NCBI GenBank assembly: GCA_947501805.1
Contig: CANMXJ010000003.1
Coordinates: forward strand, 62,001 to 126,000
DNA: 64,000 bases
Direction of reading: 5' to 3'
From: an uncultured Sulfitobacter sp.
GTDB taxonomy: Bacteria > Pseudomonadota > Alphaproteobacteria > Rhodobacterales > Rhodobacteraceae
Part shown: positions 47,477 to 55,686 of the stretch, one piece after another
How positions within the stretch are numbered: position 1 is the stretch's first letter
Layout of the letters: every line of letters starts with the position of its first letter
The notes under the pieces: model-generated
Told to the model about the DNA's origin: nothing
Databases searched by the model: none
Seen by the model: only the letters and a program-made list of their open reading frames with translations
Translations under genes and position numbers: made by a program

Positions 47477-50433
47477 GTCAGATCTTCCGGTGTTGCAGCC
47501 GTTGTGCCGTCCCATTCGCCAAAACGAGCAAGCTGGTCGTAATCTCCCGCTGCCGCATCTGTTTTCACCAACCGCCGCGAGGTAAATCCCTGCTCAAGTG
47601 ACAGATAGGTGGCAATCAGCCTGTGCAGTCCTGCCAGTACTTTTTCGGGCGGCTCTGCATCCAGCGGGGCCCTGACTTCTCTGACTGCGCTGCCCAATCC
47701 GATAAAGACTGCATCGGCTACGGGGGCAGGGCCGATTTTTTCAAAGCCACCCTCTTCCACCATCGCCGCCTCGAGCAGCAGCTGTTTGTCAAAGTGTTCC
47801 TGCTCCTTTGGTGTGGGCGGATTGCCGGTCTTGTAGTCGTAAATCAACACATCACCATGTTCGGTGCGGTCAATCCGGTCCGCGTATCCCCTAAGTGTAA
47901 ATCCGAGATCCTTGAACTCTAGCGTTCCCTTAGCGGCTTTTTCAAACAGCATCGGAATGGAATAGCTTTGGCGCAACTTTTCTTGTGTGATGAACCAATC
48001 TGCGATCCGCTCTACACGTGCCTGCCACATCAAGCGGGCCGTGGGCCATGGAACATCTTCAGCCAGAACGTTACCAGCTACTTCTAACAGGTGTTCTTTG
48101 GTCAGGCGACTGGCGTCTTCGCATACGGATTTGATGAAAACCTCCATGATCCGGTGCACGCTGTTACCGCGTTCAAGGGCACTCGGGGAGGGTACCAGAG
48201 GATCAAGTGCGCGTAGCCGCAGAGTGTGTTTGGCATAAATCGCATAAGGATCACGTATCAGGCGTTTGATTTCTGTCACAGACAAGGCGTGCGGGCGCGC
48301 CGCAATTGGCGGGCGCGGTGACGGGCGCGGGGCCGGATCAATACGGTCAAACGTCTCGATTGCCTGTACCTGATTGATCCAGTGACGGCCTCTTTTCTGC
48401 ATCCCTGACCATTCTGCCGCACCACTTTCACCTGGCAATCCGTTTAGCAGGTTCTCCAACCGGTTCAGCCAGCGTGAAGGCACTGTTTCCGCTTCATCAG
48501 AGCGGATAGAGCGTGTCAGCCAGACTTCGGGCGCTGCAATCGCTTGTTGGTAGTCATGAGCCGAAAGGCCGATACGCCGCTCCGGTAACAACATTCCCGC
48601 TTGCAGCCGCATTTGGCGGTTTAACCATGGATCGGGGGGTGGTGCCTCGGGCCAAGTGCCGTCATTCAGTCCCCCCAGAATTACCAGATCAGCCCCCTGC
48701 ACACGCGCTTCGAGTGTTCCCCAGATCATCACGCGGGGGTGCGGTGCATCACGGTCGCGTACTTCATCGGCAGAAAGTAATGCGCCAATCAGATCTGCGT
48801 AGTCGGTGGCTGACATACTGCCGCCATGTCCCGCATGTTCGGTCAAATTATCTATGACTTCGAGTGCTTTACGCCCGGCTTTTTTGCGCCAGAGTTCATG
48901 ATTTTCGTCCTCGGTTTGTCCTGCCGCAATCGTGTTTGCGACAGCTACATGTTCGGTTACCCAGTCGGATAGATGTTGGTCTTGCGGGGCAAGATGATGG
49001 CAGAAAGTTTCGGCGACCCAGCCGACCCACGCGAGGAAATAATCTTTGTCCTCCACCCGTTCTGCAGCGATGCTGCCGATGCGCATGATGCCGTCCCGAT
49101 CGGGATAAGGCAGGCCGTGCCTGCGCAAATGCATCTCGAAAAGCTGTGTATTGAGCTGGTGTTGATTGCGCCCCTCGCCGCTATGGGTCAACGGGTGTTT
49201 GAGCAAGATCAGCAATGCCTCAGCATCAAGTTTGCGCACAAAAAGGTTTGCAACGTGACGCAAGAAACGCCCCGGTGGAGAAAGCTGTAGTGGTGTTCCC
49301 GCACTGTCATCGGGCAGGATGTTCCATCGATCCAATGCCGCAGTAACCTGTCGAGTCAACATACGGTCCGGCGTGATCAGAGCTGCTGTTTGATCATCCT
49401 CAACCGCTTTGCGCAGGCGCATTGCGATTGCAAGTGCTTCGATGCGCGGTGTGGGGGCTTCGATCAGGGTCAGATTTTCGCAGGCTTGATCAAGGTCTGT
49501 TAACTTTGGCCCCTCGGTAAGCCATGTGTCTGTGACCGGAGCAGGGCGCAGTGATAGGGAAACCAGTTTGTTGCGCGCGGCAGAAGGTGGCGCGATGTCA
49601 GTCCAGCTTTCGATTGATGTGCCCGATACATCCAGTTTTTGCATCAAATCAAAAAACCGGAATTGAGGATGATCTTCGGGCGGCTGTTTTGTCCCGCTGA
49701 GAATGTTCCACTGGGCGTCGGACATATCAAAATCGAAACCGGGCAAAACCAGTGCACCCTGAGGTAGCTTTGCGACCGCCTCCATCAGCAATGAGGTTGT
49801 TCCGCGTGAACCTGTTGATCCGGCAATGATCACCGGGTTTTGTACAGGGTATTCTTGCCAATGGGCTGCGATACGCTGGATCAATTGGCGTTGGCGTGCT
49901 TCGCTGTCAGGAGCGCTGTGCATGCCTTCAAGATAATCATGTGCAATGCCCAAGAACTGCTTTGCACGTTCCCAATGTCCGGACTGATCGGTCACATCTA
50001 GGTTGGCAATGTCCTCGGCTGTGACGCCTTCGCCCTGCATTTCGTCGATAAGGCCAGCAAGGCTGTCTGACAGTGCATAAAGTGAGGAACGCGGTGCGAT
50101 ATTCGGATCGGTTTCGAGAAGGCGCGCAACCAGCTGGATCAGGTCAAGACGACGGCGCAACGGAGGCGTGGCGCGGGGTAGCGCAATTTGCGGAACAAGG
50201 GAGTCCAGATCGGTCAACATGCGGATGTTTGGCAAAAGGCTTGCTGGTCCCGCGTCAAAAATTTCGCGGAGACGGCGTGCCATGCGACGGGTGTTCACAA
50301 TCAGATCAACCTGCGCCATCGCGTGCGGCGGATGATCAGCGAGGCGGCTGCGCAATCCTGCGATAAGTGCTTTGGGAAAATCCACACCGGGTGCGACTCC
50401 AAAAATACGAGGGGTCTTTGCGGAATCAAACAT
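47473..50433 (-). CDS. addB: Double-strand break repair protein AddB (alphaproteobacterial type)
   Basis: A 986-residue AddB. The N-terminal half is a decayed helicase (start GVAPGVDFPKALIAGL; no intact Walker A). The C-terminal RecB-like nuclease carries VLIYDYKTGNPPTPKEQ (near 864). The four iron-sulfur cysteines of Bacillus AddB are not evident. ATG 50433 overlaps the end of murU by 8 nt; the open frame upstream is inside murU. Confidence 0.93.
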   Translation of the reverse strand: MFDSAKTPRIFGVAPGVDFPKALIAGLRSRLADHPPHAMAQVDLIVNTRRMARRLREIFDAGPASLLPNIRMLTDLDSLVPQIALPRATPPLRRRLDLIQLVARLLETDPNIAPRSSLYALSDSLAGLIDEMQGEGVTAEDIANLDVTDQSGHWERAKQFLGIAHDYLEGMHSAPDSEARQRQLIQRIAAHWQEYPVQNPVIIAGSTGSRGTTSLLMEAVAKLPQGALVLPGFDFDMSDAQWNILSGTKQPPEDHPQFRFFDLMQKLDVSGTSIESWTDIAPPSAARNKLVSLSLRPAPVTDTWLTEGPKLTDLDQACENLTLIEAPTPRIEALAIAMRLRKAVEDDQTAALITPDRMLTRQVTAALDRWNILPDDSAGTPLQLSPPGRFLRHVANLFVRKLDAEALLILLKHPLTHSGEGRNQHQLNTQLFEMHLRRHGLPYPDRDGIMRIGSIAAERVEDKDYFLAWVGWVAETFCHHLAPQDQHLSDWVTEHVAVANTIAAGQTEDENHELWRKKAGRKALEVIDNLTEHAGHGGSMSATDYADLIGALLSADEVRDRDAPHPRVMIWGTLEARVQGADLVILGGLNDGTWPEAPPPDPWLNRQMRLQAGMLLPERRIGLSAHDYQQAIAAPEVWLTRSIRSDEAETVPSRWLNRLENLLNGLPGESGAAEWSGMQKRGRHWINQVQAIETFDRIDPAPRPSPRPPIAARPHALSVTEIKRLIRDPYAIYAKHTLRLRALDPLVPSPSALERGNSVHRIMEVFIKSVCEDASRLTKEHLLEVAGNVLAEDVPWPTARLMWQARVERIADWFITQEKLRQSYSIPMLFEKAAKGTLEFKDLGFTLRGYADRIDRTEHGDVLIYDYKTGNPPTPKEQEHFDKQLLLEAAMVEEGGFEKIGPAPVADAVFIGLGSAVREVRAPLDAEPPEKVLAGLHRLIATYLSLEQGFTSRRLVKTDAAAGDYDQLARFGEWDGTTAATPEDLT

Positions 50434-51118
50434 GATGTGCCTCCAGCATGTCTTCGGCCAGCTTGATGCCGCCGGGATGGCCGACGTCACACCAATGGCC
50501 GGGGTAATTCAGGCCATAGAGGCGCTGGGCCAAAAGCATTTTGTCCCACAGAAGATTGAGTGAAAAACTCTGTTCTGAAATGTCGTCAAGCAGGTCTGTT
50601 TTGATGATCTGTATGCCGCCGTAAACAGCGCCTGACCCTCGTTCTATCCTGCCACTTTCTGTCAGGATAAAGTCTCCGTTAAGTTCATAGCCCTTGGCGG
50701 CCTCAACAGGTACGCAGATCAGCAAACCATCCATCTTTTCCGGTTGCCAAGCGTCAATCAACAATTGAACAGGGTTTGGTCCAGCCCATATCGCATCTGT
50801 GTTCATCGTGAGAACCGGATCATGGCCAAGCAGTGGCAGGGCGTTTCGCAAGCCACCACCCGTTTCGAGGATAGCCGGCATTTCGGTAATGGTCTGAACG
50901 CCTTTTTTAGCAAGATGATCCGCCAGCATTTCGGCCTTGTAATGCAGGTTCGCGACAATCAGATCGCATCCGCTATCCCGCGCCAGTTCAACGGCATGGT
51001 CTATCAACGGCTTGCCCGACACCTCAACTAACGGTTTGGGACGATTCTGCGTCAGTTCTTTCATTCGCGTGCCAAAACCGGCGGCAAACATCATTACTGG
51101 GTATTTGTTTTTGGACAT
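50426..51118 (-). CDS. murU: Nucleotidyltransferase, probable MurNAc-1-phosphate uridylyltransferase MurU
   Basis: A 230-residue sugar-1-phosphate nucleotidyltransferase with the signature MFAAGFGTRMKELTQNRPKPL at its start and a TMNTDAIW metal/nucleotide site. In the recycling pathway known from Pseudomonas, AmgK and MurU convert MurNAc to UDP-MurNAc, bypassing de novo MurA/MurB. The adjacent kinase-like gene overlaps it by 25 nt, which supports this assignment over a generic GlmU-like role. Confidence 0.85.
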   Translation of the reverse strand: MSKNKYPVMMFAAGFGTRMKELTQNRPKPLVEVSGKPLIDHAVELARDSGCDLIVANLHYKAEMLADHLAKKGVQTITEMPAILETGGGLRNALPLLGHDPVLTMNTDAIWAGPNPVQLLIDAWQPEKMDGLLICVPVEAAKGYELNGDFILTESGRIERGSGAVYGGIQIIKTDLLDDISEQSFSLNLLWDKMLLAQRLYGLNYPGHWCDVGHPGGIKLAEDMLEAHHV

Positions 51119-52098
51119 CGGTTTTTCAGCTGCTCTAGAAATATCGGGGTCGGCTCGGGGAGTGTCGTCATCAGATGTGTCGTCAAACGGGATAGATCGG
51201 GATGCCTCAGATTGCGCAGAATGTAGCCCCAGACGCGAGGGATGAAATCGACATAATGTACCTTGCCGTCACGCAGGCAAAGGCGCGCAAAAATCCCCAG
51301 GATGCGTAGATTTCGTTGCAGGCCCAGAATTGCATAAGCGGTTCGGAACGCCTCCTTGTCCATGTCCGTTTTGGCCAGTGTATATTCGATGATCTCTGCC
51401 TCGATCTCGGGGCTGACATCGCGCCGTGCATCCTGAAGGATCGAGACAAGATCGTAAGCAGGGTGACCGCGCATGGCATCTTGAAAATCAAGCAGGCCGA
51501 CACGGGCAATACCAGTGTGATCGGGCAGCAAGAGCAGGTTTTGCACGTGATAGTCGCGCAGAATTAACACCTGCTTCCCGCTTGCTGCCTGCTGCGCGAA
51601 GGGGTGAAAGAGATCGCTGAATTCTGCCTGCGCAACAGGGTCTTGTGCATACCATTCAAACGCAGGTGCGGTCATTTCAGTCAGCCAATTGGCATCACAG
51701 GAAGGGACCGAGGGGGGTGGAACATCGGCGAGATGGATCAACACGTCGGCAGCTGCGCAGTAAAGCGGGATCTGCTCCGCCGGATCTTCTGCCATCAGAT
51801 CGGCGAACAGCGCGTCGCCAAAGTCCTGAATCAGCAGAAAACCGGCAACCGGGTCTTGATGGTAAATCGCAGGCGCACTTAATCCGGTGGTACGAAGATG
51901 GTCGGCAATGCTGACGAAAGGGCGCACGTCTTCGCCAGTTTCCGGTGGCGCATCCATGAGAATGGCGCTGGAGCCGTCCGGTTTGGTCAGCCTGTCATAC
52001 TTCCGGTTTGATGCATCACCAGCAATACGAATGCGGTTTGCGGTGGACCATCCGCAATCTGCGATGAACTGTTCGATCCGTGCGACCCTATTTTTCAT
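51094..52098 (-). CDS. amgK: Aminoglycoside-phosphotransferase-like kinase, probable MurNAc/GlcNAc kinase AmgK
   Basis: A 334-residue APH-fold kinase. The catalytic loop LRDYHVQNLLLLP (near 180) and the metal-binding LDFQDAMRGHPAYDL (near 203) are clear. Paired with MurU it is most likely the anomeric MurNAc/GlcNAc kinase of peptidoglycan recycling, not an antibiotic-resistance gene. ATG 52098 forms an ATGA overlap with tsaE; an in-frame TTG ten codons upstream is rejected. Confidence 0.85.
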   Translation of the reverse strand: MKNRVARIEQFIADCGWSTANRIRIAGDASNRKYDRLTKPDGSSAILMDAPPETGEDVRPFVSIADHLRTTGLSAPAIYHQDPVAGFLLIQDFGDALFADLMAEDPAEQIPLYCAAADVLIHLADVPPPSVPSCDANWLTEMTAPAFEWYAQDPVAQAEFSDLFHPFAQQAASGKQVLILRDYHVQNLLLLPDHTGIARVGLLDFQDAMRGHPAYDLVSILQDARRDVSPEIEAEIIEYTLAKTDMDKEAFRTAYAILGLQRNLRILGIFARLCLRDGKVHYVDFIPRVWGYILRNLRHPDLSRLTTHLMTTLPEPTPIFLEQLKNRCPKTNTQ

Positions 52099-52568
52099 TG
52101 TTGCCAGACTTTCAGTTTTTCGGCCCAACGCGGATCTTTCCAGCTTGCAACGATCTGACGCGCCTCGTCGGTTTCAGCGGGTGCAAAGCTAAGCGTCAAT
52201 GCGTCTGTGGGGGCAAGGGTGCCAAGACGGTCAGGCCATTCCACCAGACAGATATCTGCCTGAAAAGCATCAGTCAGACCCAATTCCTCGATTTCATGGG
52301 TTGAGGTCAGGCGGTACAGGTCGGCATGCCAGACATCGCCTCGGGCCGTGTGATACGTTTGGACCAATGTGAATGTTGGCGATGGTACGTCTTCGGGTGG
52401 ATTCATCATTGACTGGATCAGCGCCCGTGCAAAATGGGTTTTTCCCGCACCTACGTCGCCGACCAGTAATATCACGTCACCACCATCAAGGCGGGTCGCG
52501 AGGGAGGTCGCGTATTGCGCTGTTTCTTCGGGGGATTGCGGATGCAGGATGAGGGTTTTCAAGGTCAT
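52095..52568 (-). CDS. tsaE: tRNA threonylcarbamoyladenosine biosynthesis ATPase TsaE
   Basis: A 157-residue P-loop protein needed for t6A formation at A37 of ANN-decoding tRNAs. Walker A GDVGAGKT is at 37-44, followed by PSPTFTLVQTY and HADLYRL, both family hallmarks, then a C-terminal EWPDRLG. It is the first gene of the leftward tsaE-amgK-murU-addB-addA-trxA operon in this genome. In related genomes I would expect divL just upstream; here a plus-strand cassette intervenes. Confidence 0.93.
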   Translation of the reverse strand: MTLKTLILHPQSPEETAQYATSLATRLDGGDVILLVGDVGAGKTHFARALIQSMMNPPEDVPSPTFTLVQTYHTARGDVWHADLYRLTSTHEIEELGLTDAFQADICLVEWPDRLGTLAPTDALTLSFAPAETDEARQIVASWKDPRWAEKLKVWQQ

Positions 52569-52999
52569 GGTCCATCGTGACAATGGCCCGGTATCTGTGC
52601 AAGCTCAAAGCACCCGCAAGTAGCAAATCAGGATGTGACGTCAACGGTTTTGCGGTCCGCATGCACCGGTGTCCTTACCTGCCCATGCATGATCAGCCGG
52701 TGTGATGCTTTAATGCAGGGTGCGGTGGCCCGCCACCTGATCCTGATGTTTTCAAAGCGTCAAACGGACGATGTGACCTGACCCGGACCGACATGATCCA
52801 GATGCGAAGTAGAATTTATTTATTGACTTTCCATCATGCCAGTTCCAACTTGGAGTTGTCATTGCCTCATATTTTAAGGCATTCGGCGAGATTTTTGAAC
52901 CACGTACCATTTGGGCACGATATTCCGTTGCCCTGAAATTCGTCTACAGACCAAAGCGTTTTTGAGTCTCAAACTAATAGTTAATTTAGGGAGCTTTGC
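52569..52999. other. 431-nt gene-free region before the accessory cassette
   Basis: No convincing gene. The region must hold the leftward promoter for tsaE and the rightward promoter for the next gene. Visible elements are a hairpin GGTGGC-CC-GCCACC at 52724-52737, an isolated TTGACT at 52823 without a clear -10 partner, an 11-bp palindrome TCCAA-C-TTGGA at 52844-52854, and a 13-bp palindrome just before the gene. The right half is visibly richer in A and T than the left. Confidence 0.6.
52961..52973. promoter_or_regulatory. Palindrome upstream of the HExxH repeat protein
   Basis: TTTGAG-T-CTCAAA, perfect 6-bp arms around one base, ending 26 nt before the start codon and just ahead of the ribosome-binding site. 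Possible operator. Confidence 0.4.
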
Positions 53000-55141
53000 A
53001 TGGCTTCGATAATTGAACAGATAACCGCAGCCGAGACCCAGATCGCATCGATGGTCCAACGGGAACAGGAGATGCGTGATGAATTCATGGCGGATGGTAC
53101 GATCGACGCGACAGAGCAGGCGTCAATAGATCGGGTAAAAGAAAAGATCGAACAATTGAGTACTGTTGTTCAGGGACTGCGGGCTCAGTGGGAAGAAAAC
53201 AAGCGTATATGGGAAGGCCGTTCTGGCGAGTATGATCGGGTACGGACCCAGCTTGACGAATTGAAAACGTGGCAACACCTTGATTATTCGTCGATTGAGC
53301 CTGGTGTGGAGGAAATTGGTTCTGCCGTGGGCGAGCAGGATTATGCCAGCGCTGCCACCCTTTTGGACAGTGCGATGGCCAGCATTGCGCCCGTCCATGA
53401 GCAGTACGTACTGCAATCCGCAGCCAAGGATCAATACGAACAGATTTTGGGAACATTGAATGCACGGCTGGATGCGGCATCGCAATGTGAATACGTCACT
53501 TTGGTTCCCATTCAGGAACAGATTATTGCAGCGCAAGGGCAGCTTGAGAATGCTGTCGTAAATCATGACTATGTTCTTGCGATGGAAGAAGTCGAGGGTC
53601 TCTCTTCGCTTCTGGATGAATTTGAAACGCGCTTTGCCGAGGTAGAGCAACAGCGCCTAGATTATGAAACAGGGCGTGCAGCGCTTGATCCCAAGATCTC
53701 CGAATATTCGGTGTCGCGGGAAGAGTGGATTTATCTTGAGCCGGAAACCAGTCGACTGGCCGATCTTGTAACCACGCTTGATACCCAAGTCAGCGCCGGT
53801 GACTACGTTGCTGCGTTGGGCTTACTTGCCGATGTAGAAGCCTGCATTGTGGCTATTGAAACAGCGATGGAAGATAAAAAGGCAGATTATGAAACCCAAC
53901 GCGCTGACTTTGACAGCAGGCTGATTGACGCCCAGAAAACGACCTACATCGATCTCGTAGATTTGCGCGACGGGCTTGCCGCAACGGTCACGTTGATTGA
54001 TCAGGCCGCGGCTGCTTCTGATTGGCAGGCTGCATATGATCTGGTCGGGCAGGGGTTGGTCGATCTGGACGGACTTGAGGCAGGAGTAGCCGAACAGGTC
54101 GAGCTGGAAAGGCTTATCAACAGCAGGTTGCCCGCGATAAAGACAGAGTTTGGCACCTTGAGTGGTGTCACGTCTTCGATCCAGACAACCGCAGCGACCC
54201 GCCTTGCCGGTATCGAGCGGGCGCTGGCAGGCAACGGCAGCCTGACGCAAGCGGCGCTGGATGTTGATACGTTTTTTGAAGAAGTGAATGAGCTCGCCGA
54301 AATCAAACGGGTTGGTGCGTTGCTTGATGCGGCGGACCCTGCTGATCTGGATGACGTTTCGCGCCAAGTTGTCGAGGACATGAAAGCCGCCGGAACGCTG
54401 GATAGGTTACCGACCGAACTGCGCACCACGCTTGTCGACAATATGATGCAAGGCACCCCGACAGCGGACGAGCATGCAGCCATTCAGGAAATCTTTTCCA
54501 TGCCGCATGTGGACCGCCAGTTCGAAGAGGTCGATAGCAAGGTCCGACAGAGTATTGTTGACGCCTATATGAACGATCCTGATGTTCAGGAGCTTGCGAC
54601 AAACTGGGCCACTATGGATCCTGCCGCCCGTCAGGCCGCTGTCGCAACTTTGATTGAAGTGCCTTGCGGGGATGAGGGATGGGATGTTGGCACACCGGGA
54701 AGCATCGCACCCTTTGATACACCGTTTTCAACGGCACCGGGTGCAGAAAATCTCTATGGGGCTTACTCGCATTCCCGTGATGAAATGACGTTCAACACAA
54801 ACGATGACGCGCATGGAGATTTCAGCGAGGTCCTTGATACAATCACACATGAAATGGGCCACCGTTATCAGATGCAGTTGATCGAACGTCTGGATCCAGC
54901 ACACTCTGATGCACTGTCGCCCGGAGACCCCGAATATGAACAGGCGCGATGGCTGCAGCAGGATGACAATTACTTCAATGCGCACCACGATGAATTCATG
55001 GACAACATCTACTTCACCTCACCTTCTGAAACCCACTCAAGGGTGATGGGAAGCGAGATCAAGCAAGGTCTTGACGAAGGTTTTGACTTTCCGGAGGAAG
55101 AAGAAGGTGATGACGGCGGCGGCCATGGCCATACGCATTAG
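53000..55141 (+). CDS. Unrecognised protein with four helical repeats and a C-terminal HExxH metallopeptidase-like domain
   Basis: 713 residues; I do not recognise a named family. Residues 1-90 are predicted coiled coil. Residues ~91-385 hold four degenerate repeats of about 76 residues. Each has an aromatic start (Y96, Y165, W243, Y316), a DY/DW-x2-A motif (D114, D190, D268, D341) and, in the first three, a DY-E or QYE motif about 30 residues later (Y146, Y222, Y297). A helical region follows to ~545. The C-terminal part has THEMGHRYQ (HEMGH 617-621), the zinc-protease HExxH pattern, with E677 or H679 (SETHSR) as possible third ligand. The tail is acidic, then Gly/His-rich, ending HGHTH. No signal peptide or membrane helix. 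GGGAG precedes the ATG. Probably co-transcribed with the next gene. Confidence 0.8.
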   Translation: MASIIEQITAAETQIASMVQREQEMRDEFMADGTIDATEQASIDRVKEKIEQLSTVVQGLRAQWEENKRIWEGRSGEYDRVRTQLDELKTWQHLDYSSIEPGVEEIGSAVGEQDYASAATLLDSAMASIAPVHEQYVLQSAAKDQYEQILGTLNARLDAASQCEYVTLVPIQEQIIAAQGQLENAVVNHDYVLAMEEVEGLSSLLDEFETRFAEVEQQRLDYETGRAALDPKISEYSVSREEWIYLEPETSRLADLVTTLDTQVSAGDYVAALGLLADVEACIVAIETAMEDKKADYETQRADFDSRLIDAQKTTYIDLVDLRDGLAATVTLIDQAAAASDWQAAYDLVGQGLVDLDGLEAGVAEQVELERLINSRLPAIKTEFGTLSGVTSSIQTTAATRLAGIERALAGNGSLTQAALDVDTFFEEVNELAEIKRVGALLDAADPADLDDVSRQVVEDMKAAGTLDRLPTELRTTLVDNMMQGTPTADEHAAIQEIFSMPHVDRQFEEVDSKVRQSIVDAYMNDPDVQELATNWATMDPAARQAAVATLIEVPCGDEGWDVGTPGSIAPFDTPFSTAPGAENLYGAYSHSRDEMTFNTNDDAHGDFSEVLDTITHEMGHRYQMQLIERLDPAHSDALSPGDPEYEQARWLQQDDNYFNAHHDEFMDNIYFTSPSETHSRVMGSEIKQGLDEGFDFPEEEEGDDGGGHGHTH

Positions 55142-55153
55142 AATGGAACGGCA

Positions 55154-55582
55154 ATGAAGAAAATTGCCATATTGTGTTGTATTGCCTTGATCTCGATGCT
55201 GGTTGTTGTTCCAGCCGGGAACGCGGGCGGATCTAAAAACGAGGAAGTGGAAACCGAAATGAGCACCGTTTTTGATGTAGGGATGATGGTCAAAGGCAGT
55301 TTCCAGCCTGTTGGGTCAATCGCTTTTGATGCGGATAATACTGGCGTGTTGAGCGTAACTGAATCTGGCAAAGACGCTGACAAACTTCAAAAAGCATGGG
55401 AAGAAATCTCCGGACAGGAGGTGCTTTCTGTTCGTCGGAGTAAGCGGGTTAAAAACGATGATGGCAGCACAGAGATGCGCTTTATCGGCGTCAACGTCGA
55501 ACGGTCAAATGAGGGATATCCGCAGGCTGTGATGGATTACCTGTCTAACAAATACGGTTTTTTTGGAAAACCAGCCAGATAA
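55154..55582 (+). CDS. Small secreted protein of unknown function
   Basis: 142 residues with a clear Sec signal peptide: KK, a hydrophobic core and probable cleavage after about residue 24 (PAGNA-GG). The mature part is charged, without cysteines, and I recognise no family. Starts 12 nt after the HExxH protein gene, so the pair is likely one operon. An inhibitor, substrate or partner of that protein is possible but is only inference from adjacency. Confidence 0.75.
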   Translation: MKKIAILCCIALISMLVVVPAGNAGGSKNEEVETEMSTVFDVGMMVKGSFQPVGSIAFDADNTGVLSVTESGKDADKLQKAWEEISGQEVLSVRRSKRVKNDDGSTEMRFIGVNVERSNEGYPQAVMDYLSNKYGFFGKPAR

Positions 55583-55686
55583 GCGAACAACCGGCTGCAA
55601 GAACGTGGTGATTTCAGACGATCCAACGCCGAAGGTAAATCCCGTAAGCTTACTTCTTTGTTGAAGGTTGAATGGGAATCTGTGGT

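Noticed and set aside
51094..52098. Aminoglycoside resistance gene
   Set aside because: The APH-like fold is shared with AmgK; the overlap with murU and lack of any mobile element make a resistance role unlikely.
52874..53059. 61-codon minus-strand frame upstream of the HExxH protein
   Set aside because: Overlaps the start of the plus-strand gene; no start signal or recognisable sequence.
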